Shown one piece after another: positions 7,969 to 15,340 of a stretch of DNA of 64,000 nt (its first letter is position 1; every line of letters starts with the position of its first letter). Made by a program: the position numbers and the translations under genes. The notes under the pieces are model-generated. The model searched no databases. It was given only the letters and a program-made list of their open reading frames with translations, and had not been told where the DNA came from. Source of the stretch: JAJPXC01 sp964562375 (GTDB lineage Bacteria > Bacteroidota > Bacteroidia > Bacteroidales > Muribaculaceae); assembly GCA_964562375.1 (NCBI GenBank), contig CAZLSW010000001.1:44471-108470 (forward strand), given 5' to 3'.

Positions 7969-9357
7969 TTAGAATTCGGCGTTCTTCGGCGTACGCGGGA
8001 ATGGGATCACGTCGCGGATATTGGTCATGCCCGTCACGAAAAGCACCAGACGCTCGAAACCAAGACCGAAACCGGCGTGAGGCACCGTGCCGAAACGGCG
8101 AGTATCGAGATACCACCACATGTCCTTCATCGGGATGTTCAGCTCCTCGATGCGGGCCATGAGCTTGTCGTAATTCTCCTCGCGTTCCGAGCCACCGATG
8201 ATCTCCCCGATGTTGGGGAACAGCACGTCCATGGCGCGCACGGTCTTGCCGTCCTCGTTCTGCTTCATGTAGAAAGCCTTGATCTCCTTGGGATAATCGG
8301 TGAGGATCACCGGGGTCTTGAAATGCTCCTCCACCAGGTAGCGCTCGTGCTCGCTCTGCAGGTCGGCGCCCCAGTAGACGGGGAACTCAAATTTCTTTCC
8401 CGATTTCTCCAAGATTTCCACGCCCTCGGTGTAGGTAAGGCGCTTGAATGGCTTGGCCAGTACCCCCTCCAAGCGCGCGATCAGCTCGGGGTCGTACATT
8501 TTCTGCAGGAACTCGATGTCGTCGCGGCAGTTGTCAAGGGCGTAACGGATGCAGTATTTCACGAACTCCTCGGCCAGGTCCATGTTGTCGGTGATGTCGT
8601 AGAAGGCCATCTCAGGCTCAATCATCCAGAACTCGGCCAAGTGGCGCGGGGTATTGGAATTCTCGGCGCGGAAGGTGGGGCCGAAGGTGTAAATCTCGCC
8701 GATCGCGGTGGCTCCAAGCTCGCCCTCCAGTTGGCCCGACACGGTCAATGCCGTGGGCTTGCCGAAGAAGTCCTGCGAGTAATCCACGGCACCCTCCTCG
8801 GTTTTGGGCAACTCATTAAGGGGTAAGGTGGTAACCTGGAACATCGCGCCGGCGCCCTCGCAGTCGCTTGCCGTGATCAACGGCGTGTTGAGGTAGTAGA
8901 AACCTTTATCCTGGAAGAACTTGTGGATGGCGTAGGCCAAAGCCGAGCGCACGCGCAGGACGGCCCCGAACGTGTTGGTGCGGGGACGCAAGTGGGCAAT
9001 CTCGCGCAGGAACTCCAGGGAGTGTCCTTTCTTCTGCAGCGGATAAGCCTCGGGATCGGCTGTGCCGTACACCTCAAGCTCGGTAGCTTGGATCTCGGTG
9101 GCCTGGCCCTTGCCCATCGATTCCACGAGGTCGCCCACGACGTGGATCGAGGCCCCGGTGGTGATAGGCTTAAGCTGCTCCTCGGTGAAGCGGTCGAGGG
9201 GGAACACGATCTGGATATTGTTGATCGTGGAGCCGTCGTTCAGTGCCACAAACTGCACGTTTTTGTTGCCGCGGCGGGTGCGCACCCACCCTTTGACGCT
9301 CACTTTCTCGCCCACTTTATCCTTGGTGAGAATATCCTTGATTTTGCTTCTTTTCAT
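7969..9357 (-). CDS. asnS: Asparaginyl-tRNA synthetase
   Basis: Charges tRNA-Asn. 462 aa from MKRSKIKDILTKDK, close to the usual 460-470. It has an N-terminal OB-fold anticodon-binding domain (VSVKGWVRTRRGNKNVQFVA, about residues 18-110), then the class IIb catalytic core with motif 2 in FRAENSNTPRHLAEFWMIEPE and motif 3 in GFGLGFERLVLFVTGMTNI. It ends with RDVIPFPRTPKNAEF, the family-typical C-terminus. A longer frame adds MHECINKSIT, but those codons lie in the spacer 8-bp repeat zone and are rejected. Upstream (minus strand) lies rluB; they are separated by a 130-bp repeat spacer and need not be cotranscribed. Confidence 0.97.
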   Translation of the reverse strand: MKRSKIKDILTKDKVGEKVSVKGWVRTRRGNKNVQFVALNDGSTINNIQIVFPLDRFTEEQLKPITTGASIHVVGDLVESMGKGQATEIQATELEVYGTADPEAYPLQKKGHSLEFLREIAHLRPRTNTFGAVLRVRSALAYAIHKFFQDKGFYYLNTPLITASDCEGAGAMFQVTTLPLNELPKTEEGAVDYSQDFFGKPTALTVSGQLEGELGATAIGEIYTFGPTFRAENSNTPRHLAEFWMIEPEMAFYDITDNMDLAEEFVKYCIRYALDNCRDDIEFLQKMYDPELIARLEGVLAKPFKRLTYTEGVEILEKSGKKFEFPVYWGADLQSEHERYLVEEHFKTPVILTDYPKEIKAFYMKQNEDGKTVRAMDVLFPNIGEIIGGSEREENYDKLMARIEELNIPMKDMWWYLDTRRFGTVPHAGFGLGFERLVLFVTGMTNIRDVIPFPRTPKNAEF

Positions 9358-9367
9358 TGTGATTGAT

Positions 9368-9472
9368 TTATTAATGCACTCGTGCACTCATGCATTCGTT
9401 TACTCGTTTACTCGAAAGCTCGAAGGCTCGAATGCACGAATGAACGAATACACGAATGCACGAGGGATCGAA
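9368..9472. repeat. 8-bp array (ACTCGTTT / GAATGCAC type)
   Basis: Degenerate octamers: ACTCG and ATTCG words first, then their inverted CGAA words (CGAATGCA, CGAATGAA). The two halves could pair into a long imperfect hairpin between rluB and asnS. Confidence 0.75.
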
Positions 9473-9488
9473 ATTACGATTTTTGAGA

Positions 9489-11027
9489 TTATTCGAAGGA
9501 GCCCATTTTGAGGAAGTTAACCTCTTCCTGGGTGAGGTAACGCCAGCGGCCGCGGGGGAGGTTTTTCTTGGTCAGGCCCGCGAAGTACACGCGGTCGAGC
9601 TTGGTCACGTGGTAACCCAGCGACTCGAAGATACGGCGAACGACGCGATTGCGGCCCGAGTGGATCTCGATGCCCGCCTGGTTGCGGTCGGTCTCGGTGG
9701 CGTAGGAGATGGCGTCGGCGTGGATGGGGCCGTCGTCAAGCTCGATGCCGTCGGCGATACGCTGCATATCCTCCTCGGCGATGTCCTTGTCACACCATAC
9801 GTGGTAGATTTTCTTCTTCACGTATTTGGGGTGGGTGAGCTTGGAGGCCAGGTCACCGTCGTTGGTCAACAGCAGCACGCCGGTGGTGTTGCGGTCCAAG
9901 CGACCCACGGGGTAGATACGCTCGTTGCATGCGCCCTTCACCAGGTCCATAACCGTGGTGCGGCCGTTGGGGTCGTCGCTCGTGGTGACGCAATCCTTCG
10001 GTTTGTTAAGCAGGATGTAGCATTTGCTCTCCAGAGCCACCACCTTCTCATCGTATTCAACGACATCCGAGTGGGAGATCTTGGTACCCAGCTCGGTAAC
10101 AACGTTGCCGTTGACCTTCACCAAGCCCTGCTGGATGAACTCGTCGGCCTCGCGGCGCGAGCAGATACCGGCGTTGGCCATGAACTTGTTCAGACGAATC
10201 TGCTCATTGGGATCGGGTATCGGCATTTCGTACTCGATACGCTTGGGGCGCGGAGTGAAGCTCTTGCCGCGTGAGGGCATGAACCCTTGCTGACCCTGCT
10301 GGCGACGGTTGTTGTACCCGCCTTGCTGACGGTTGTTGTAGCCGCCCTGGCGGTTATTGTAACCACCCTGGCGGTTGTTGTTGTAGCCACCCTGACGGTT
10401 GTTGTTGTAGCCACCCTGGCGGTTGTTGTTGTAGCCGCCCTGACGGTTGTATCCGCCCTGTTGGCGATTCTGGCCTTGGTGACCGGGGTTGTTGTAACCG
10501 CCTTGGCGATTGTTGTATCCGCCCTGGCGATTGTTGTTGTAACCGCCTTGGCGGTTGTTATTGTATCCACCCTGCTGGCGAGGCTGGTAGCCGCCGGCGT
10601 TGGGACGCGGCTGGTAGCCTGTGTTGGGGCGGGGCTGGTAGCCTTGGGTTGGGGTAGCGCCGGCTGCGCCCTCGGCGGTCTCGCCTTCCTTGGCCTCGCC
10701 CTGGGGGGCGGCGGAGGGGGTACCGTAGGTGTTGGGACGCGGCTGATAGCCACCACCTTGGTAGTTATTGTTATAGCGATTGTAGCCCCCCTGCTGGCGA
10801 TTTTGGTAGCCTCCAGCGTTGTTGTAGCGGTTTTGGTAACCACCCTGTTGGCGTGGCTGATAGGGGCGCGGCTGGTAGGGGCGGTCGCCCGTGGGGGCGG
10901 CGTCGCTGTTGTGATCGTTCATTGAGCTGTAGCTCGACTTTTCATAGCGTGAGCCTTCGTGATCGTCGGCCACCGCACGGCTCTCGCCGATTCTGGGTCG
11001 TTTCCCTTTTTTGTCGTTACTTTCCAT
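9489..11027 (-). CDS. rluB: 23S rRNA pseudouridine synthase with GGYNN-repeat tail
   Basis: The C-terminal 240 residues are an RluB/RsuA-family pseudouridine synthase: an S4 RNA-binding domain (IRLNKFMANAGICSRREADE), then the catalytic motif YPVGRLDRNTTGVLLLTNDG with the catalytic Asp in GRLDRNT. The first 270 residues are disordered and made of tandem QGGYNNNR, QGGYNNR and YQPRPN repeats, with an acidic/Ala patch (GEAKEGETAEGAAG). Such Arg/Gly/Tyr/Asn-rich tails bind RNA and can phase-separate in other proteins; here that is inference. Repeat number is likely variable. The start ATG is followed by ESNDKKGKRPRIGE, a typical soluble N-terminus. Confidence 0.93.
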   Translation of the reverse strand: MESNDKKGKRPRIGESRAVADDHEGSRYEKSSYSSMNDHNSDAAPTGDRPYQPRPYQPRQQGGYQNRYNNAGGYQNRQQGGYNRYNNNYQGGGYQPRPNTYGTPSAAPQGEAKEGETAEGAAGATPTQGYQPRPNTGYQPRPNAGGYQPRQQGGYNNNRQGGYNNNRQGGYNNRQGGYNNPGHQGQNRQQGGYNRQGGYNNNRQGGYNNNRQGGYNNNRQGGYNNRQGGYNNRQQGGYNNRRQQGQQGFMPSRGKSFTPRPKRIEYEMPIPDPNEQIRLNKFMANAGICSRREADEFIQQGLVKVNGNVVTELGTKISHSDVVEYDEKVVALESKCYILLNKPKDCVTTSDDPNGRTTVMDLVKGACNERIYPVGRLDRNTTGVLLLTNDGDLASKLTHPKYVKKKIYHVWCDKDIAEEDMQRIADGIELDDGPIHADAISYATETDRNQAGIEIHSGRNRVVRRIFESLGYHVTKLDRVYFAGLTKKNLPRGRWRYLTQEEVNFLKMGSFE

Positions 11028-11338
11028 GATTTTTCCTTAGAGGATTTTAAAGTTGATTTTGTTGTGGACATTTTGCGGCATGTGCCTCTCGGCTTTGGTT
11101 TCTGGCCGCTCTGAGGGATTTGTTTGCTCCCTTAAATGTTGTTGATGGTTTTGATTAGTTGATTATGTTTTTACCTTATTAAATAAATGTTTTGTTGAAA
11201 TGCTTTGTTCAGAAAAATACCGGTTTTAGCGGATAAAAATGATTGGTTATCTCGAAAACTAATGTGTAAACTGGCTTTTGTCGATAACTTGCGAAGGGCT
11301 TGCGGCGGGCCCACAAGCCCTTCTGCGGGGCAAAGTTA
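11028..11338 (-). promoter_or_regulatory. rluB promoter and long 5' leader
   Basis: A perfect minus-strand -7 box TAACTTTG lies at 11331-11338. Transcription from it gives a leader of about 300 nt before the rluB ATG at 11027. Near the 5' end the leader can fold GAAGGGCTTG/CAAGCCCTTC (11293-11302 with 11314-11323), a 10-bp stem with an 11-nt loop. The rest is A-rich with no open frame seen. The stretch 11339-11502, between this promoter and the 3' end of the GH73 gene, shows nothing that I can name. Confidence 0.55.
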
Positions 11339-11502
11339 TAAAATTTTCCTCAATTACGAAAAAATTAAGGAAACTTTGTAGTAGTTAGTAGTTTTTAGTA
11401 ATCCATTAGTGGTTTCTTGGATAACTTGCGAAACTTCAATATCATGATTGTGAAAACTCGCCTTCAGCGTTTCCTGAGGAGATGAGCACTCAAGGGGGAG
11501 GA

Positions 11503-12090
11503 TTAGCGGGAGGATTTGATTCGGGCGTGGAGGTCGAGGATCTGCTTGCCGTACTGGGGGTTTTGGGCCCAGCGGCCCGAGAGGTCCTTCCATTTCGGGG
11601 CCGAGCCGCGCTTTACCAGGGAGAAGCGTGGGTCGACCAGCTTCTCCTTGCGCGGCAGGTCCTTGTTGCAGCAGTAGGCGTAGAGGTGCTGGATGTGGGC
11701 ACGCACGCCGTCCTCCACGGTGTCGAAACCGGCGCCTGTTTGGCCGTTTTTCACTACTCCGAGGCCACAATAATTGTGATGCTCGGGCTTCACGGCCGAG
11801 CCTTGGTAACGAAACCATCCCGTCTCGATAATGGCTTGACAGAGCGCTATATCGCCGCGCAGGCCGTATTTCTTGCCGATTTTAATGTAGGCCTCGGCGA
11901 TCGCCGGGTCGAAGTCGGGGTTGCGCTGCTGGATATACGCCGTAAGTTCCGAGGCTTTAAGCTCCGATTTCCCCTCGATCTTTTGGGCCAGGCATAGGGT
12001 AGGGGAGAGCAGCATTATCACCAGTATCAAGCTCCTCAGGAGGATGGAAGCCGGGGCGACCCGGCCCCGACAAAATAAGGTTTCTCTCAT
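11503..12090 (-). CDS. GH73-type exported glucosaminidase
   Basis: Peptidoglycan hydrolase of the GH73 (FlgJ/LytG) family, 195 aa from MRETLFCRGR. There is a hydrophobic export segment LLRSLILVIMLLSPTLCLAQ, then the catalytic domain AEAYIKIGKKYGLRGDIALC and QAIIETGWFRYQG with the catalytic Glu in QAIIETGW, followed by NYCGLGVV and DLSGRWAQNPQYGKQI. The ATG overlaps the AraC gene stop as ATGA, so the two are translationally coupled. Residues about 6-20 are encoded by a dispersed repeat (12032-12076), so the original start may have been the later Met in IMLLSPTLCL. A much longer frame into the AraC gene is rejected. Confidence 0.85.
   Translation of the reverse strand: MRETLFCRGRVAPASILLRSLILVIMLLSPTLCLAQKIEGKSELKASELTAYIQQRNPDFDPAIAEAYIKIGKKYGLRGDIALCQAIIETGWFRYQGSAVKPEHHNYCGLGVVKNGQTGAGFDTVEDGVRAHIQHLYAYCCNKDLPRKEKLVDPRFSLVKRGSAPKWKDLSGRWAQNPQYGKQILDLHARIKSSR
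12032..12076. repeat. Third repeat family, copy inside GH73 gene
   Basis: CTCCTCAGGAG palindrome, then ATGGAAGCCGG-NN-CGACCCGG and CCCCGACAA. The second copy at 21982-22029 has the same order (TCTCCTA/TAGGAGA, ATGGAAGCCGG, CGACCCGG, CCCCGACAA). Here the element lies in the signal-peptide coding region. Confidence 0.75.
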
Positions 12091-12998
12091 GACTGCTGGT
12101 ACTGGGTGGGCGACATGCCCGTGAGGTGCTTGAAGTATTTCCCGAACGACGATTGGTTGGTGAAATTCAGCTCGTAGGCGATCTGCTGCACGTTTTTGCC
12201 TGAGAATTTCAGCAGATTCTTGGCCTCGAGAATGACGCACTGGTCGATCCAGGCAGTAGCGCTTTTACCGGTTACCTCCTTGATAATGAGCGAGAGATAT
12301 TTGGGGGAGATGAATAGCTTGTCGGCGTAGAAGCCTACCGATCGCTCCTCGCGGAAATGGTTTTTCACCAGGGCCATAAACTGGTTGACATAGCTCAGGC
12401 GACGCGTGGCGGGGCGCTCGTTTTCGGTGTCCTCCTCGCGGCGGTGGCTGAATTCCAGAATCTGGTAGAAGAGGGCCGACATGAGGTTGCGGGCGATGCT
12501 GCGGATATAGATATCCTCGTGGTTCTCGACGGTGTTGGAGTGCATCAACTCCATTATTTTGTTGAGGATGTTGAATTCCCCGTCGGTCAATTGTATCGAG
12601 AGCCTTTCCGGCGATTTGAATTGGGTGTTGGAGGCGGCCCAGGTGTTGAGGTCGATAGGAATAGTGTGCATGAAATCGTGATTGAGGGCGAGCAGTTGCA
12701 CGTCGATTTCCGCGTCCTCGCAGTCCTCGATGTTGACAATCGACATCGGGGGGATGAACATGATCATGTTTTTGCTCAACACATGGCGGTTGAGATTGAC
12801 GTCGATCACCATTTTGCCGCTGTGGCACAGGAGGAAAGTGAGTCCTTCGAATCGCAGGGATCGCATGGGGAATGAGGGACGTTCGCCGTTGACCAGGGGT
12901 GAGATATGGGCGTACACGTAGTCGCTGTCGTGCCGCGAGAAAGCGCTGGCCACGCGTTCCAGTTCAAATAATTGCTCTATATGCAGATGCTTTTCCAT
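12087..12998 (-). CDS. AraC-family transcriptional regulator
   Basis: 303 aa. The N-terminal part is a cupin-like sensor (LTFLLCHSGKMVIDVNLNRH, MIMFIPPMSIVNIED). The C-terminal 100 residues hold the two AraC helix-turn-helix motifs: SVGFYADKLFISPKYLSLII and NVQQIAYELNFTNQSSFGKYF, ending KHLTGMSPTQYQQS. The gene overlaps the glucosaminidase by 4 bases, so it may control cell-wall turnover, but the ligand is unknown. The start is ATG at 12998; the region just upstream is AT-rich. Confidence 0.92.
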   Translation of the reverse strand: MEKHLHIEQLFELERVASAFSRHDSDYVYAHISPLVNGERPSFPMRSLRFEGLTFLLCHSGKMVIDVNLNRHVLSKNMIMFIPPMSIVNIEDCEDAEIDVQLLALNHDFMHTIPIDLNTWAASNTQFKSPERLSIQLTDGEFNILNKIMELMHSNTVENHEDIYIRSIARNLMSALFYQILEFSHRREEDTENERPATRRLSYVNQFMALVKNHFREERSVGFYADKLFISPKYLSLIIKEVTGKSATAWIDQCVILEAKNLLKFSGKNVQQIAYELNFTNQSSFGKYFKHLTGMSPTQYQQS

Positions 12999-13117
12999 TG
13001 TCGACCTGATACTTGTATTACGCCGCGAAAATAGGCAAAATATTCCAACATTTCACCTATTCACCCGTATAATAAGCCATTTGGGACAATAAATTGGACA
13101 TGCACGCCACTTGGTGC

Positions 13118-13783
13118 TTATAGCTCGAAAGTGCGTTGGTCGACCAGGTTGCTGTTGGCTACATGCACTGTGACACCCTCGCAGGTATCAAAGGAGAAGA
13201 TTTCGGAGGCGTCAAACGCGGCGTAGTATTGGCGGTCGTAGGTGGCTGTGTGGCCTATCGGTAGCTCGTGGACCAGGTATAGGTCGGGGTAGGGGGATGA
13301 TAGGGTGGACTCGTCGGCGAGCATGAAGAATCGGCGAGGGTTGTCGTCGTACGGCAGGCGGCAACGTACGATGATTTTGTCGCCCGCGCGCCATATCGCC
13401 ATCAGGTACACCTCGTCCTTGTCCCATGTGAGATACTTTCCGATTTGGTCGACCTGTACCTGTGAGTTGTTGATTTGGGAGTAGGTTATGGTCTTAACTT
13501 GTTGAGGATTACCCTCTTGAAGCACTTGATAACCAAGGAAGAAGCAGTCGCCAGCGACAATGACCGTGGCATCGAATTTTGTAGCGGTGGTCATGTACAC
13601 TGGCTCGGAGTCACCGTGTTTCAGCACCATTGAGGAGCCGGTGTCGCTCGAGGCCTCCAGCTCCACGATATTGTATAGGGTAGGGGTCTGCTCCCCGGGA
13701 TCACCCTCCTGGCAACCCGTCAAGAAGCCAAGCAGCAGCCCGCTTGCCACCAATCTTCTCATCAGCTTTATTACCTTCTCCAT
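13118..13783 (-). CDS. Hypothetical lipoprotein, 221 aa
   Basis: Exported lipoprotein: MEKVIKLMRRLVASGLLLGF precedes the lipobox LTGC with Cys24, followed by QEGDPGEQ. The mature part is beta-rich (STLYNIVELEA-like start, ITYSQINNSQVQVDQIGKYL, DEVYLMAIWRAGDKIIVRCR). The size and lipobox recall the small two-domain NigD-like lipoproteins of Bacteroidales, but I cannot assign it. No near neighbour shares its strand closely enough to imply an operon; lolD on the same strand downstream could process or traffic such proteins in general. Confidence 0.75.
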   Translation of the reverse strand: MEKVIKLMRRLVASGLLLGFLTGCQEGDPGEQTPTLYNIVELEASSDTGSSMVLKHGDSEPVYMTTATKFDATVIVAGDCFFLGYQVLQEGNPQQVKTITYSQINNSQVQVDQIGKYLTWDKDEVYLMAIWRAGDKIIVRCRLPYDDNPRRFFMLADESTLSSPYPDLYLVHELPIGHTATYDRQYYAAFDASEIFSFDTCEGVTVHVANSNLVDQRTFEL

Positions 13784-13849
13784 CCGTCGTACTTCTTCAC
13801 TTAATCCTTTACTCCTTTCCTCCTTTAAAGATTTAACGCCTTAAAGATT

Positions 13850-13905
13850 TAAAACTAGAAACTAGAAACTAGAAACTAGAAACTAGAAACTAGAAACTAG
13901 AAACT
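13850..13905. repeat. 7-bp array (AAACTAG)
   Basis: Seven near-perfect AAACTAG copies directly after the lolD stop, preceded by degenerate AAAGATTT octamers. Confidence 0.9.
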
Positions 13906-13906
13906 C

Positions 13907-14563
13907 TTAACCCCCCTCCATCCTTCCATCCCGCAGCCTGATAATCAGGTCGCTATCCTCGGCGAGCGACATGTCGTGGGTGACGATGACAAACGTTTGT
14001 CCCAGGTCGCGCCGCAAGTCGAAGAACAGCCGGTGAAGCTCCTCGCGGTTGTGTGAGTCAAGGCTACCTGAAGGCTCGTCAGCCAGCACGACTCGTGGCG
14101 AATTGACCAGGGCGCGGGCCACTGCCGCGCGTTGGCATTCACCCCCGGACAGTTGCGCGGGTCGATGTTCCATGCGATCTCCAAGTCCAAGATAATCAAT
14201 CAGTTCCTTGGCGTGTTTTTCGGCTTTAGAACGCGGCTCGCCGCCGATCAAGGCTGGCATCATCACGTTCTCAAGGAGAGTGAATTCCGGCAACAGTTGG
14301 TGAAACTGGAAGACAAAACCCACGTTGCGGTTGCGCCATCGGGCCAGGGCATTACCCTTGAGCCGCAGCACATCCTCGCCGTCAAATTGGACGGTGCCCG
14401 AGTCGGGTCGATCCAACGTGCCAAGTATCTGAAGCATAGTGGTTTTGCCGGCCCCACTGGGGCCGACGATAGAGCATACCATGCCCCGGGGGATGTCGAT
14501 GGTGACGCCATCCAACACCCTCAGGGCACCGTAACTCTTCTGAATATTCTGAGCCTTAATCAC
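13907..14563 (-). CDS. lolD: LolD-type ABC transporter ATPase
   Basis: ATPase of a LolCDE/MacB-type exporter, 218 aa from a GTG start (MIKAQNIQKSYGALRVLDGV). Walker A is GPSGAGKTTML, the signature LSGGECQRAAVARAL, Walker B VVLADEPSGSLD, and the H-loop IVTHDMSLAE; all are intact. LolD releases lipoproteins from the inner membrane; the partner permease is not in this window. The frame is open far upstream but reads the slyD metal tail in another frame as a Thr/Ala-rich artefact. The GTG overlaps the slyD stop (GTGATTAA), so lolD is coupled to slyD. Confidence 0.88.
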   Translation of the reverse strand: MIKAQNIQKSYGALRVLDGVTIDIPRGMVCSIVGPSGAGKTTMLQILGTLDRPDSGTVQFDGEDVLRLKGNALARWRNRNVGFVFQFHQLLPEFTLLENVMMPALIGGEPRSKAEKHAKELIDYLGLGDRMEHRPAQLSGGECQRAAVARALVNSPRVVLADEPSGSLDSHNREELHRLFFDLRRDLGQTFVIVTHDMSLAEDSDLIIRLRDGRMEGG

Positions 14564-15179
14564 CGCAGCAGTCGGCTCCAAGGTGACCGTGGCTGTGGCC
14601 GCAACCGCAGGCGTCGTCGCCGCAGTGGTGGTGCTCGTCGCAGTCGCAACCGTCGGCGCAATCCTCGTGGTGACAACCGCAGCCGCAACCATGCACGGGC
14701 TGCAATTCCTCGGGAGTGGCGTCGCGCACGGCGAGGATTTCACCCTTGAAGCGTACGTCTTTGTCGGCCAACGGGTGGTTGAAGTCCATCTTTACGGTGT
14801 CGGGACCTACCTCCACGACCACGCCGTTGATACGGAATCCGTCGGAGGTCATCATGGGCACGATGGCACCCGGGGTGATGTTCTCCTCGTCAAATTTTCC
14901 GTCGATCTTGAAGATATCCTTCTCGAGGACGGCCACTTGCTCGGGGTCGTGGGTACCGAAGGCTTCCTTGGCCTCGACTTTCACATCGAATTTGCCGCCC
15001 TTTTCGAGGCCCAAGATGGCTTCTTCCAAGGGACGGATCATGCCTTGGGTGACGCCGTAGATGATTTTCTCGGGATCCTCAATGTCGGTTTGGTGGACGA
15101 GGATCTCGGTGCCGTCGGGCTTTACTTCGTAGAGGTCGTATCCGAGCTCCACGTATTTTCCAGGTTCAATCTTTTCCAT
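14556..15179 (-). CDS. slyD: SlyD-like FKBP prolyl isomerase with metal-binding tail
   Basis: 207 aa. The N-terminal domain is FKBP/IF type (GKYVELGYDLYEV, GMIRPLEEAILGLEKGGKFD, FNHPLADKDVRFKGEIL), giving prolyl isomerase and chaperone activity in the cytoplasm. The last 45 residues, from VHGCGCGCHHEDC on, hold 11 Cys and 9 His in a tail like the nickel-binding tail of SlyD. A role in nickel, zinc or cobalt handling is plausible; no hydrogenase or urease gene is in view. Its last 8 bases overlap the GTG of lolD. The start ATG is followed by EKIEPGKYVELGYDL, standard for the family. Confidence 0.93.
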   Translation of the reverse strand: MEKIEPGKYVELGYDLYEVKPDGTEILVHQTDIEDPEKIIYGVTQGMIRPLEEAILGLEKGGKFDVKVEAKEAFGTHDPEQVAVLEKDIFKIDGKFDEENITPGAIVPMMTSDGFRINGVVVEVGPDTVKMDFNHPLADKDVRFKGEILAVRDATPEELQPVHGCGCGCHHEDCADGCDCDEHHHCGDDACGCGHSHGHLGADCCGD

Positions 15180-15185
15180 TTTTTA

Positions 15186-15283
15186 TATAGTTTTTAGTTT
15201 TTAGTTTTTAGTTTTTAGTTTCTAGTTTCTAGTTTTAAAGCATTAAAGCATTAAAGCTTTAAAGGAGTAAAGGAGGAAAGGAT
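15186..15283. repeat. 7-bp (TTTTTAG, TTTCTAG) and 8-bp (TTAAAGCA) arrays
   Basis: Spacer arrays between slyD and mutS. The block GGAGGAAAGGAT and the GC-rich hairpin behind it recur at 43447-43508. Confidence 0.85.
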
Positions 15284-15291
15284 CCATTTAT

Positions 15292-15312
15292 AAGCCCCCG
15301 CTTCGGGGGTTT
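15292..15312 (-). terminator. mutS terminator hairpin
   Basis: CCCCCG-CTT-CGGGGG at 15295-15309, with AAG/TTT extending the stem, 30 bases past the mutS stop. The minus strand continues CTTATAAAT. A near copy is at 43477-43497. Confidence 0.6.
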
Positions 15313-15340
15313 GGGGGCCGCTTTAATAACGGCAAAGCCG

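Noticed and set aside
11028..11330. Known riboswitch in the rluB leader
   Set aside because: Only a 5' hairpin is visible; no conserved aptamer core (TPP, cobalamin, SAM or similar) was recognised.
12091..12240. Upstream extension of the glucosaminidase gene inside the AraC gene
   Set aside because: The extension reads the AraC C-terminal helix-turn-helix coding DNA out of frame; ATGA coupling at 12087-12090 gives the sensible start.
14564..14743. N-terminal extension of LolD, Thr/Ala/Val rich
   Set aside because: It is the slyD metal-tail sequence read in another frame; the GTG at 14563 gives the normal LolD N-terminus.
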